A stretch of DNA of 64,000 nt from Agroathelia rolfsii (taxonomy: Eukaryota; Basidiomycota; Agaricomycetes; Amylocorticiales; Amylocorticiaceae). The translations under genes and the position numbers were made by a program. A model generated the notes under the pieces. The model ran no database searches. It was not told the DNA's origin and saw only the letters and a list, made by a program, of their open reading frames with translations. Below, one piece after another: positions 31,301 through 41,700 of this stretch. Positions within the stretch are counted from its first letter, which is position 1; each line of letters opens with the position of its first letter. The stretch covers positions 1 to 64,000 of the forward strand of contig JABRWF010000008.1 in NCBI GenBank assembly GCA_018343915.1, written 5' to 3'.

Positions 31301-31335
31301 TCGACCAGAAGACACCAAACTATAGTGGTAGACAT
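28329..31335 (-). CDS. Crinkler (CRN) family effector: header, putative PD-(D/E)xK nuclease, protein kinase
   Basis: Six-exon model on the minus strand: 30963-30612, 30487-30285, 30235-30006, 29941-29629, 29578-29201, 29144-28329. Introns of 124, 49, 64, 50 and 56 nt all have GT-AG ends and matching phases, giving 763 residues with no internal stop. Residues 1-117 are a ubiquitin-like CRN header (SDDVSDLTQKVKDY, LDERVSRLDF, SEDEVLLFQ). Residues 285-312 (RPRSDFF... LLVEVASK; D292, E306, K310) fit a PD-(D/E)xK nuclease, less surely. Residues 493-730 are a kinase: VIK lysine 514, HLDLKPDN (D601), DFD (D619) in place of DFG, APE 644-646. A basic tail (RPQKRLRLD) could be a nuclear signal. Known CRN proteins act in nuclei as cytotoxic effectors or conflict proteins. 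A second, upstream header exon (31335-30996) is described separately. This is the only likely host gene in the window. Confidence 0.85.
30612..30963 (-). other. CRN header exon 1b (proximal first exon)
   Basis: Starts MAHSQCAAIIWCLLVDYWKK and ends at the donor C|GTGCGT (intron from 30611), phase 1. Spliced to 30487 it restores the frame (…HDPGKTVRIN). Confidence 0.7.
30996..31335 (-). other. CRN header exon 1a (duplicated distal first exon)
   Basis: Starts MSTTIVWCLLVDYWKK and repeats exon 1b with few changes, ending VQLP at the same donor GTGCGT (intron from 30995) in the same phase. Only 32 nt separate its donor from the ATG of exon 1b. It could be an alternative first exon that skips 1b, or a recent tandem duplication. 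The two also form one continuous 263-codon frame if unspliced. Confidence 0.7.
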
Positions 31336-31435
31336 AGTGGCAACTGACTGAGGATGCCTTTCAAAAGTCCAGATTACGCGTAGTCACTAAGTCGCGGTGG
31401 CACGACGTCACACGTTACCCTCTGTGACCCCGCGC
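31336..31435. promoter_or_regulatory. Short upstream region of the Crinkler gene
   Basis: About 100 bp lie between the distal ATG and the fold-back repeat. It contains several GTGAC/GTCAC words but no clear TATA box on the minus strand. The promoter may therefore extend into the repeat. Confidence 0.3.
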
Positions 31436-31922
31436 CACGTTGTGACGGGTAGTCACGAAATCGAACGCGGGGATAGTTGGATTCAAGAACACTGCGGTAA
31501 CACACACATAGTATGTAACGGCTTAGGCCGCTACCCGCTCGATGATGGATTTAGGATTTAGGATTGGGCTCGGTAGCTTTTTTCCTACAGGGTTTTGATG
31601 CACCCGGGCCAGGCTTGAGGGTCTTTATTTGTTTACATTATGTAATGTATTGTAACGGCGCAGCGTTACTTGTTGCAGCCCCGCCGCGGCTTAATCCGTC
31701 TTGTCCGCCGCATAGGGCAGCGGGCAACGTTCCTAATTTCATATTCTCTTCTGCTTGGTCATGATTGGTTGCATTTCTTATCTGTTGCATGTGGACGATG
31801 GGCTTGGAAGGAGATTGCATTTCGTATAAATACTAGACTACTATGTGTGTGTTACAGCAGTGTTCTTGAATCCAACCCTGTGCCTACTATCCCCACGTTC
31901 GATTTCGTGACTGCCCATCACA
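31436..31922. repeat. Fold-back repeat with ~75-bp inverted ends
   Basis: TGTGACGGGTAGTCACGAAA (31440-31459) and the bases after it up to about 31512 recur inverted at about 31845-31922 (ATTTCGTGACTGCCCATCACA at its end), with one short insertion in the right arm. 31743-31850 is also present inverted at 33343-33440. No coding domain and no clear target duplication. It may be a MITE or part of a K-type element, and it lies just upstream of the Crinkler gene. Confidence 0.55.
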
Positions 31923-32142
31923 TGTATATGTGAAAAAAGCGAGCGAGCCAGCCAGCCAAGAGTAAAGCAAAAAGCTAGAAAAATGCCATTGAAGGCATCC
32001 GCTTGTCGTTGTACATGGACGCGGTACGCGGATAAACAAATGAAGTAACTACTACAAAAATTCGTAGCTACATACTACAGTCACGCTCCGCGTGACTGTG
32101 ACTCCGTCACTCCCATCGAGGCATGGATTGCCATTCCAACAG
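31923..32142 (-). repeat. K-related LTR, inverted
   Basis: Minus-orientation relative of the K LTRs: CGAGCGAGCCAGCCAGCC near its left end and GATTGCCATTCCAACA at its right end match 34119-34323 reversed. Target duplications are not evident. 32143-32275 to its right is AT/CT-rich with nothing recognised. Confidence 0.6.
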
Positions 32143-32275
32143 TATATTCTACTTCAGTGGCTGCATGCCTCTTTATCTCTTTTCCTTGTCTGAGCAACAC
32201 TAGTAATAGCTTGATACCTCTATCTTTACTTAGTTATCAATTAATCTCTCTCTTGCTTCCTCCTTATCTATCAAG

Positions 32276-33330
32276 TGTCAAGAGCTGCCTTTGCAGCTAG
32301 CTTGGGCGGTGTGGCGATGCCCCTGGGGCGCTAACTGCTAAGCGGCTCACTGCCAGATGGCAGCCCTGTGGGTTTGTGGAGTTGCCTCTTTGATATCTTG
32401 GAGCTTGCGGTGATACGGGTGACACGGCAAGCAGGCATAGCGTATGGCAAGTTGAGCGGGTGGTCTGGCAAGATCAGGCATAGAGCGGAGAGACTAAGCG
32501 GAGACGAGATACTTGTTGCAGTACAATCCGTGACATTGTGACGTGTGACTACAGACTAGAGTAGCATCGAAATTTTGTAGTAGCTACTCATCCGTTTGAC
32601 TCCATACAACGACACTGTACGAGACAAGCAGAATTTTATTCTCCACTGAGTCTGTGTCTGAACTGGTCTGAGGCTCGCATTTCATCACAATACTAGACAA
32701 GATACTCAAGGACGCTTAAGTCTACAGGTTGACTGCTGGCTATGCAGCGGGTGTAGAGCTTGTTTAGGGCTAAACACACTTAATTTTCCGACTACTGTAT
32801 CTACTACATCAGGTACAGTACATATATACTAAGTATAGTAGTCTAGAAAATGATAAATAAGGAAAGGCAAGAGAAAAAATAAGAACAATAGGATCCAGCA
32901 TGCGCCGTGCACTCTGGTAGTCGTGCTACACTGTGCACAAAGGCGGAGGTGTATTCCTTTGGAACCATCGGCGGTCTGATCGTCGATCAGAGTGCGATCA
33001 AGAGGGGAGTCCAAGCGCGATCTTCCCAGATAGAAAAGATCCGCTGGTGTGGGCACATGGCGACTTGGGGAATGTCTTCGAGAAGTCCAGTCGGCATGTG
33101 GAACGCTCTGATGGACAGAAGCGCATCGATGATGGAAAGGAAGCACGAAGGCGGCCTTGCACATGGCTCCAGGGAAACGTTGGCGGACACATTGGAAATG
33201 CATCCAATGCACGGGTTACACGGCAACTCAGAAGGGAGGGCATCACCGGTGATTCCGTTGTAAGTGTTTGCATGTGTCAATGTGTGCAATCGGGACGTTC
33301 GGCGGCCGAGTGCATTGGTGGGTCATGACA
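32276..33330 (-). repeat. LTR-B solo, with a nested K-type LTR
   Basis: B LTR in minus orientation, about 874 bp after removing the insertion. TCAAG is duplicated at 32271-32275 and 33331-33335. Confidence 0.92.
32514..32689 (+). repeat. K-type solo LTR (176 bp)
   Basis: Starts TGTTGCAGTACAATCCG and ends TTTCATCACA, with ATACT duplicated at 32509-32513 and 32690-32694. It shares words such as GACAAGCAGAAT with the K LTR and so is a relative, not the same subfamily. Confidence 0.8.
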
Positions 33331-33578
33331 TCAAGCCATTATATAGTAGTCTAGTATTTATACAAAATGCCATCTCCTTCTAAGCCTATCATCCACATAC
33401 AATAGATAAGAAATGCAACCAATCATGACTAAGCAAAAGAGAATATGAAATTGTTGGAATAGGCAATCTATACCTTGATAGGAGTGACGGAGTCATGGTC
33501 ACATGTAGTGTGACTATGTTATGTAGCTGTGCATTTTTATAGTAGTTACTTTATTCATTTGTCCATGTACCATATCTG
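33331..33578 (+). repeat. K-related element end and LTR fragment
   Basis: 33343-33440 is the reverse complement of 31743-31850. From about 33453 (TGTTGGAATAGGCAATC) it resembles a K LTR and stops at ATATC, where an H LTR begins. Together with 31436-32142 this looks like one K-type element split and partly inverted. Confidence 0.5.
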
Positions 33579-34118
33579 TCAAGGCTTACGCTCTTGACTC
33601 TACCAAATAAGACAACCTGCTTGTAAGGTACGCAGGCGGGCTGTAAGGCCGGGTTTTACGTCTGTGACTTGTTTGGTATTTTACCAAGTGCTCACGTGCT
33701 CCCATTGCTACCAGTCATAATAGTGTATCTTTGTCTTTACTATGCTAGGATAGCGTTCAGTACTCTAGTCAAGAGACTTCCCGTGTGCTTCTTTTTGTGT
33801 CTAATAAAGGCTCGGGTACTTCTTACTCAGGATAGGCGGCTTAGCCCTCCGTGATCAACAGACACTCGCTAGGACTTGTTACTGCCTAGGCCTAAATGAA
33901 TAGGGCTTTTATATTACGCGCAATCGCCTCTGTGTATTGAGGGCTTATGACTTATCTGCCTTCTTATATCAAGGCCTACGTAAACTCCTACTAAGATGCC
34001 CTTGAGGCCTTACACTAAATAGGGGGAAGTGGAGAGAGGGAATAGATGTGGGCTAGGGCAAACAAGCCTGAAGGCGAGAATATATTAGTATTTTTATGTA
34101 AGCATACAAGCGGGGAGT

Positions 34119-34323
34119 TGTTGGAATAGCAATCTGTAGCTATGGAGTATGTGTGACGTAGTCACAGTCACGCATAGCGTGACATAGTATTTAGAGTAGC
34201 CGCGCATTGTAGTTTGTACCGCATCTGTTTGTCGGCGTACCGTGACCAAGTACAATGACAAGCAGAATAATATCTTGCTTTTTATATTGATTTTGGCTGG
34301 CTGGCTCGCTCGACAAAATATCA
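34119..34323 (+). repeat. Element K 5' LTR
   Basis: Starts TGTTGGAATAGCAATC and ends ACAAAATATCA. It contains an inverted motif GTCACGCATAGCGTGAC. Confidence 0.88.
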
Positions 34324-35424
34324 CAAACAGATCCGTGTAGCAGCACGTAAAATTGCATTCTCCTGGTCACTCAATAGACAAACGGCCGTCTGACCAGGCA
34401 GTGAGCCGCGACGTGTCTTACTCTAGCCCCCTCGACAATCTCAGCTCCTGGGGAGCTTCATATGCATGAAGGTCAACATACCGTGCCGGAATAAACATCC
34501 AAAACACCGGAGTCAAGCCACCGCCCAGCTCCCCAATTAACGTGCTTGAACCAGGCAGCACTAGGCTGCCGGCGGATAACAGGGCTCCAGAAGAGAGCGA
34601 CAGGCAACCGTCATGACCATGAGTCATTGGAAATTGCTGGCATATGCTGGCAACTGGTTTCGCACACCATTTGGGCAGAAGCACAGGCAACAGGGAATTC
34701 ACCGGAGGACGTCAACCGCACACCGAGTACGCGCGCAGCCACATATGAGCTAGCGCAGCATACCAAGAGCATGCAGGACGAGCCTGGCTAGCTCGTCAGC
34801 TCATCGACCGCACGAAAACACGGACGCGCAATCATCCGCATCCACGACACTCGCACGCCAGCCATCATGCCGAAGGGAGGCCCAACGGCTCCCAAATTCA
34901 CTCAAGGGCTCTGCACGAGCATCAACATTACACCATCTACTAAACGTGCATACCCAACAGCGGCAAACACGTCCACCGCCGTCACCTGAGTCAAAAGCCG
35001 GCTCACCGCACAAGTGCAAGCCAGTGCACGAATTCGCCGTCAAGTGGCACGAATGCCCAGAACGAGCAAGGTCAAACTAGGGAGGTGTACATAAACATGA
35101 CGACGACGGCCATTCCGTCGTCATGTTCCCTTTGCTCATCATCACGAAGCCCCGGACTCGCCATGCACGGCGCTTGTCCACCTTATCCATAACACCCTGG
35201 ACAATCAGGGGGTGTTACCTGGCCTAGTCCATCAATTGAAAGGACCAGGATGTGCATGCGACTGCCACTGCACAATTTTCACTTTCATTCTCAATGCATA
35301 TTTTTTTACTCTTTTCATCTCCATCTTTATTCACTACCTATACCTCTACCTACACCACTACCTACATGGTCTCTTTCTTATTTAGGGGATTTTATTTGGG
35401 TTGAAGGCAAGGATTGAGGGGGTG

Positions 35425-35629
35425 TGTTGGAATAGCAATCCGTAGCTATGGAGTATGTGTGACGTAGTCACAGTCACGCATAGCGTGACATAGTATTTAG
35501 AGTAGCCGCGCATTGTAGTTTGTACCGCATCTGTTTGTCGGCGTACCGTGACCAAGTACAATGACAAGCAGAATAATATCTTGCTTTTTATATTGATTTT
35601 GGCTGGCTGGCTCGCTCGACAAAATATCA
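35425..35629 (+). repeat. Element K 3' LTR
   Basis: Direct repeat of 34119-34323; the difference I see is CCGTAGC for CTGTAGC. Confidence 0.88.
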
Positions 35630-36592
35630 GGAGTACCCTTACCTGAAGGCGAGAAGGTTGAAGCTAAGGTTCAGGTAAGGGCTACAGGTTTGTATTTATA
35701 CATAAAAATGAAGGGCCCGTGCACAGCCTCGATGGTCTGTGCGCAGTGGGGTTCGTAAGCGGAAATGACTAGAATGCAGGGGCAGTGCTTTGTGCCTAAG
35801 TCCGATGAGCAACCAATTGGAATGATGAGTCTAGTACTCCTTAGTAATTGCACAGTGATCGGAACGACCCTGGTTCCTAAGTCTAGACCTTTTGATGAAA
35901 AGGAATGGTCTAGACTCTGCCTTCCTAATATACTCTTGTCACGAGCACTCCTGTCACGTGGGGCTAACACAGCCAGTCACACGCATGTCAAGATGTTGCC
36001 TGCAAGGTATTTCATCCATATCTCAATAAATAAAAATTGTAAAAATATAAGAAAAATATGTACATGTCCGTAAAGAAAAGGCGAAAAATATCCAACTCAT
36101 AACAACACGGATGCCTAGTGGAGTTAGGCCAAATGTTCTTCCCCTGCATTGCTACTTTCATACTTCTATTTCCCTCTGCGCACAGACCATCCATGCTGCG
36201 CATGGACCATTCAATACTAGTATAAATAGTGCATATAACTTGTCCTGAAGAGCTCAGCTTTAACCTCTTTGCCTTCAGGCAAGTAAAGGTTTTGTATTCC
36301 ATAGATTGATTACTAATAAAACTTTGCCTTCAGGGTACAATCTCTTAGGCCTAGGCCCACGTCCTAGCACTCTCTTTCTCTCTCTCTCTTTCTCTTTTAC
36401 TAGGAGGCGGTGTAAATCCCCTTATAAGTGTGTGCATGTAAAATTCTTTAAGGGCATCAATTAAGTAAGAGATAACCGAGTACCCAGCCATCCCTTCAAT
36501 AGAATTAAGGGTTTGGTACCTGTAGGAAAGCTCTTGCTTAGGTACTTCAGTGCTTAGTCGTCTAAGGAGTATATTGTTTGGCTATGCACATA

Positions 36593-36803
36593 CACTGAGT
36601 GACAAAACCGTCTCAATGTTTGCATTTTTTACAATTTTTGATTTATATCTCCAGAAATAAAATACTTAAAATTATACTAAAAATACTTCTATTAAGTATA
36701 CCATATCTGCTTTAAATCGAGCCCTAGATCATGTGATTTGGTCAATAAACCATAGAGTTATGTATTATTCTTTCAAGGGGTATCATTGAGACAGTTTTGT
36801 TGC
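36593..36803 (+). repeat. Tc1-like left terminal inverted repeat
   Basis: Outer word TGACAAAACCGTCTCAATG and inner inverted word CATTGAGACAGTTTTGTTGC bound this 211-bp arm. Confidence 0.9.
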
Positions 36804-36954
36804 CACTTAATTGAAATATACTTTTTATAGTAAAACACAAGTTATACTATACTAATTATGTAAGCAGTGCCACTACACATTTAAATACCCCCTATTTAGT
36901 ACAAATAAACACAAACAACTCTTAAACTGCTACCACCATCATCTCTATACTACT

Positions 36955-37971
36955 ATGAAACCTTTATCTAATCAACAAGTCCTTGATATTATCTGCTTGC
37001 TTAATAAACATCATTCTGCTAGGGATATTGCTAAAGCTACTGGTGTATCCCATTCTTCTGTTAGCAGAATATGTTCTAAACACTTTCCCCACCTTTCTAA
37101 AAGCTTAGGAGGCTGTCCCTCTAAGCTTTCCTCTACTGCTATACGCCATTCCATCTGTCTTATTAGCTCTGGTCAGGCTGATACTGCTATGGATGTGACT
37201 AAAGCCCTTAAAAACACACTTGGGGAGTCTGTGTCTACCCAAACCATGTGTAGGAGACTAAGGGAGCAGGGTTTAAAGGCTGTAACCAAGAAAAAAAGTT
37301 CTAATCTTAAGCCTCATCATAAAAGGGCTAGATTAAACTTTGCTCTTGAGCACCAGCACTGGACTCTGGAGGACTGAAAGAGGGTGATCTGGTCTGATGA
37401 GACTAAGATCAATAGGATTGGGTCTGATGGAAGGAAATGGGTGTGGAAAAAGAAGGGAGAAGGGCTTAGTAATAGGTTGGTTCAGGGAACACAAAAGTTT
37501 GGTGGTGGAAACATTATGTTGTGGGGATGTTTTGGATGGGATGGGGCTGGATATGCAACCAGGATTATTGGGAGAATGGACTCAGAAGTCTATGTGTCTA
37601 TTTTAGAGGATGAACTCCAGGATAGTATGGAGTTATGGGGTAAAAATACTAACAATACTATATTTCAGCAGGATAATGACCCTAAACATAAGAGCAAACT
37701 AGCCATGAAATGGTTTGAAAACCATGAATTGGAAGTTATGGAGTGGCCTGCTAACTCCCCAGACCTCAATCCTATTGAGCATCTATGGGATCACCTCAAA
37801 AGAAAGCTAGCAGACTATGATGAGCCTACATCATCACTTACTGGGCTTTGGGAGAGGATAGAGAAGGAGTGGGATGCTATTCCAGTATCTATTTATCAAA
37901 AGTTAATTGAGAGTATGCCTAGAAGGGTGGCAGAGGTAATAAAAGCAAAAGGAGGATATACTAGATACTAA
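36955..37971 (+). pseudogene. Tc1-like transposase, single in-frame TGA
   Basis: A 338-codon frame, the usual length for Tc1 transposases, broken only by TGA at 37375-37377 (TLED*KRVIWSDE, where W is expected: TGG to TGA). The N-terminal half has a helix-turn-helix (QQVLDIICLLNKHHSARDIA, SHSSVSRIC) and a second HTH-like region. The C-terminal half has the DDE catalytic core: D in VIWSDETKI, D in FQQDNDPKH and E in SPDLNPIEHLW, with D-to-E spacing of 34 residues (DD34E). It would cut and paste the element into TA sites. The start at ATG 36955 fits the family. Without the stop the protein looks complete. Confidence 0.93.
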
Positions 37972-38002
37972 ATTTAACAAAATTTGTATTTTGAAAATGT
38001 TA

Positions 38003-38213
38003 GCAACAAAACTGTCTCAATGATACCCCTTGAAAGAATAATACATAACTCTATGGTTTATTGACCAAATCACATGACCCAGGGCTCGATTTAAAGCAGA
38101 TATAGTATACTTGATAGGAGTATTTTTAGTATAATTTTAAGTATTTTATTTCTGGAGATATAGATCAAAAATTGTAAAAAATGCAAATATTGAGACGGTT
38201 TTGTCACTTAGTG
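38003..38213 (-). repeat. Tc1-like right terminal inverted repeat
   Basis: Reverse complement of the left arm with few changes. Confidence 0.9.
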
Positions 38214-38740
38214 TAAGTAGGCTCCCCATACCCAATGTCACATAGTCAAGGAGTGTACCCTTGACATTAGGTCAAAGCTACCAGGACATCCCTTGGACTC
38301 CCGTGGTCTGAGAAGAAGTGAGTGATGATTGCTTACGAAGAGCACCCAATTTCAAACTTTCCCTTACGTACAATTTCTGAGCACTTAAGAAACAAACTAC
38401 TTTGGAAAGCAATTGTGTGTGGCCCTCCAAAGCCCATTTACAACTCCGTCTAGACAAGAATAGTGTGTACGTTCCACGCAAGTTCTTGGCTGTATCCAAA
38501 GTGCATCACAGGCCTAAAAAGCTTGGCATTCTAGGAGTCCCCCTTGGGGATCAAAGTTTATTGTTTCTAAGAGCAAGTGGCACCTTTTCCATCCCCCCTG
38601 CCATTGAAATTTTTGAGTGATTTGTGTGACTACTATACGGGCAAGCTCTAGCCCCTGCCAAAGAAGAGAAATCCCATCACCCGCATTTGGAAACTAGTAC
38701 GACCACCGGTGACAAAGAAGATTGATTACCTGCTCTATGA

Positions 38741-39604
38741 ATGAGCACATAAAGGGGCACTACCTACAAGCCCAAAGAAGTGCCAGTCCCTTGGGCCGCT
38801 AAATCCACCGCTTCCCCTCCTGAAGTCACCAAAGAAGTTGCGTCAAGCCCCGCTCCATACATATCAGAAGAAGAAGAAGAGGAATTGGGCAAAGAAGCCG
38901 TTTCCACACAAGCATCTCCGCCAAAAACACCAGAAGGCTGAGAAGAAGTGCCATTAGAGTACCCCTCACTATCAGAATTTAGAAGACGGTATACCACCAA
39001 AGCCTCTTACCCCAAATCCCCTGTCATACCACACCCCTCCCCATCCAAAAGTCGTCGCAAATGCCGTAAAGAAAAACATAGAGAACCTGCTGAAGAAGTG
39101 GAACCTACATCAATGTCACTACCTCAAGAATTGGGTCAGATCCTGGCTCTCCTCCAGGCCAACTAAGCCCATATTCAGACCTCTATGGAGCAAATGCAGG
39201 AGACACAGGCTCGCTTCGCTGACCTGCTAGAACAAGAACCACCGACTACCGCCACTGTCGCATCATTATCCACTCCTAAAGAAATAGGACAAGCCCCCGA
39301 AAAATTCTCCGGTGACTGATCAAAATACCAGTCCTTTGTCTTCAGCTTCAAAAATCATATCAAGCTGAACCTGAGGATATATACTTCGGATCAGACAAAG
39401 GCACAATATTTTGTGGGACTATTAGAAGGAGCTCTAAAGGCCTGGAGCCAAAAATTTGATGACGTAATCAATACAAAAGGGTTCAACTTTGAGAAGGACC
39501 TCTATGCAAAGTTCAAGGCATTATACGGAGCAAGAGACTTTAGCAGAATTGCCCTACAAAGGTTGCAGGACCTCAAGCAAGGGACTTCCTCAGTTGCTGA
39601 CTTC
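38741..39604 (+). pseudogene. Gyp-2 gag, first part
   Basis: Frame from ATG at 38741 (MST*RGTTYKPKEVP, stop TAA where Gyp-1 and Gyp-3 have R). It has an acidic Ser/Glu-rich N-terminus, a coiled-coil-like stretch around MEQMQETQARFADLLEQE and most of the capsid domain (YQSFVFSFKNHIKLN, FVGLLEGALKAWSQKFDD, LYAKFKALYGARDFSRIALQ). More stops are present: one after KTPEG near 38940, QAN*AH near 39165 and SGD*SKYQ near 39318. The frame breaks at VADF, where the B element starts, and resumes at 46956. Confidence 0.9.
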
Positions 39605-41456
39605 TGTCACGACCCGCCAACGTACCCGGCTGCTAAACATCCTGATTGTGCACATCGACATACGCAAACACCTACGACGGAGTCACCGGCAATGTCCTCC
39701 CTTCTGAGTCGCCACGTACCCTGTGCATCAGAAGCATTTCCGATGTGTCCGCCGACGTTTCCCCGGAGCCATGTGCACGGCTGCCCTTTGCGCTTCCTTC
39801 CCATCATCAATGCGCTTCTGTCCATCAGAGCGCTCCACATGACGACAACCCTTCTTGATGTCAATCCCCGAGTTGCCATGCATCCCCACCAGCAGATCCT
39901 TCCTATCTGTCAAGAGCACACCTGTCTCTTGCCACTAAAACTTAACCTAAGTCTACGTCAACCCCTCGAAGGTACGGGGTAGCCAAGTATCGGCTGTTTT
40001 ACAACTCCTAAGACTAGGGATGCATGGGTGTACACTTCCTTGCGCTGTTGCAGCTATCACGTAAACTCAAGTCTTTATGTCACCAAGCTTTACTCCAAGT
40101 CTGCAAGACTTTCAAGCGAGGTCTACACTCAGAACACAAGTTGTCTTGTGTATACCACTAGGCATGTGATGTATCTTAACCACGACAAGCGCAGGGCAAT
40201 GCCTTTGCTTGCTTGAGTGCACTGAGCACTATAAGTTTGTTTACAGAAACGCAAATGGTCACCCAAAGGGCTGGACCTGTCTTATGCGTTCTAACGTAGA
40301 GGGGCATGGAGCGACCTCTAAACAACCAGTAGCACAGAGCACACTGGTTACCTCCTAGCATGAAGCAGAGAGGATTTGGAAAGGGGAGGAGAGAGGAGAT
40401 GGGACAGGCTCTGAAGCCTAGAGAGTGAATGGGCTCTGAAGACAAAGTTGTATTATGTTAGCATGTATTTAATACAAAGTACTACTTATGCTTACCTGAA
40501 GACAAAGAGAACAAATCTAAGGTCTTCAGGTAGAGGCACTACAGGGTTATATACTAATTCTACCTGGTCTGTGCACAGTTACATGGTCTGTGTGCAGTAA
40601 TGCTAAGTATGGTGTGATATTGCACTATAGTGAGTCTCAAGTGGTGTCATGATTTGGACCCATGCTCTAGGCTCTGCTTACATAATGTGTCACATAACTA
40701 GTGGTCACATGATGGCCAGTCACATGGTTGACTGGTCACATGACTTGCTTAGTCATCAGAGTATGTGTTTACGTAATATACAATATATATATCAAAAAAT
40801 AGAGAAAATTCCGGAAAAATTCAGAAAAATAATGAAAAATTCAAAATAAAATTATAATACATCGAGCGACTCGTAACACTATCTGGGAAGATTGCGCTTG
40901 GACTTCCACCATGATCGCACTCTGATCGACGATCAGACCGCCGATAGTTCCGAAGGAAGGCACCCCCGCCTTTGTGCACAGCATGGCATGACTACCAGAG
41001 TGTGCAGCGCGCGCTATTACTTATTGTTCTTATTATTTGCATTGATTTTCTTTATTTATCATTTTCTCAACTACTGTACTTAGTATATATGTACTGTACC
41101 TGATGTAGTAGTTACAGTAGTCGGAAAATTAAGTGTGTATTGCCCTAACCCAGCCTACACCCACTGCATAGCCAGCGGTCAACCTGTGGACTCAAGCGTC
41201 CTCGAGTATCTTGTCTAGCTTTTCTCTTCCTGCTTGATCTCTCCACCCTACGCTCGATCTTGCCGGACCACCCGCACCAACTTGCCGTACGCCGTGCCTG
41301 CTCGCCGCGTCACCCGTATTGCCACAAGCCCCGAGATATCGAAGAGGCGACTCCATAAACCCACAGGGCTGCCATCTGGCAGTGAGCCGCTTAGCAGTTA
41401 GCGCTCCAGGGGCATCGCCGCACCGCCCGAGCTAGCTGCAAAGGCAGCTCTTGACA
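39605..41456 (+). repeat. LTR-B, 5' LTR of the B element, with nested G LTR
   Basis: 876 bp after removal of the G LTR. Starts TGTCACGACCCGCCAACG and ends GGCAGCTCTTGACA. Confidence 0.92.
39908..40878 (-). repeat. LTR-G solo (971 bp)
   Basis: Minus-orientation G LTR with CTATC duplicated at 39903-39907 and 40879-40883. It carries the same leader intron and inverted repeat as the copy at 7767-9751. Confidence 0.92.
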
Positions 41457-41700
41457 GTATTTTCTGACTATCCTTTTATTTGTCCTCCCCTTTTTATTCT
41501 TCCTGACCTTAAGTCAGAAAATCCTGCTTGACAGTATTTTCCGACTATTCCTTTTATTTGCCCCCTTTTCTTCTTTTCCTAACCTCGAGTCAGAAAATCC
41601 TGCTTGACAGTATTTTCCAACTATTCCTTTCATTTGCCCCCTTTTCTTCTTTTCCTGACCTCGAGTCAGAAAATCCTGCCTGACAGTATTTTCCAACTAA
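41450..41700. repeat. Tandem repeat (about 76 bp, 3.3 units) spanning the LTR-B/internal junction
   Basis: Units at 41450-41526, 41527-41602, 41603-41678 and a partial one from 41679. Each starts CTTGACAGTATTTTC, i.e. the last bases of the LTR plus the first internal bases, and carries an inverted pair (TTTTCTGAC near its start, GTCAGAAAAT near its end). Confidence 0.85.

Larger units (their letters stand above)
34119..35629 (+). mobile_element. Element K: young non-autonomous LTR retrotransposon with non-TE-like interior
   Basis: A 1,511-bp element with 205-bp LTRs (34119-34323, 35425-35629) that seem to differ at a single base, and GGAGT duplicated at 34114-34118 and 35630-35634. The 3' LTR follows a purine-rich tract (AAGGATTGAGGGGG). 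The 1.1-kb interior is GC-richer than its surroundings and has no recognisable gag, protease or RT. Open frames of 81-95 codons on both strands are unassigned. A 10-bp inverted repeat (CATGACGACG/CGTCGTCATG) lies near 35097-35124. Confidence 0.85.
33579..36104 (-). repeat. LTR-H solo, carrying element K
   Basis: Complete H LTR in minus orientation (about 1,010 bp without K). The flanks (ATATC on the left, ACACG on the right) do not match and belong to different repeats, so this LTR marks a rearrangement junction. Confidence 0.85.
36593..38213 (+). mobile_element. Tc1/mariner transposon with 211-bp terminal inverted repeats
   Basis: A 1,621-bp DNA transposon flanked by duplicated TA (36591-36592, 38214-38215), the Tc1/mariner signature. 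Terminal inverted repeats are 36593-36803 and 38003-38213, nearly identical. Each begins CACT(G/T)AGTGACAAAACCGTC at the outside (the right one read inverted) and ends inside with an inverted copy of the same ~18-bp word (TTGAGACAGTTTTGTTGC), so each end has two likely transposase binding sites. One transposase gene lies between them. Confidence 0.93.
36105..38266 (+). repeat. LTR-A, truncated 5' LTR of Gyp-2, with a Tc1-like insertion
   Basis: Begins mid-LTR (ACACGGATGCCTAGTGG) and runs to CCCTTGACA at 38266, followed by the Gyp-2 primer site (TTAGGTCAAAGCT, 38267-38279). About the first 440 bp of the LTR are missing. A Tc1-like transposon sits at 36593-38213. Confidence 0.88.

Noticed and set aside
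41450..41700. CRISPR-like array
   Set aside because: The units are contiguous 76-bp tandem repeats without unique spacers, in a eukaryotic LTR element.
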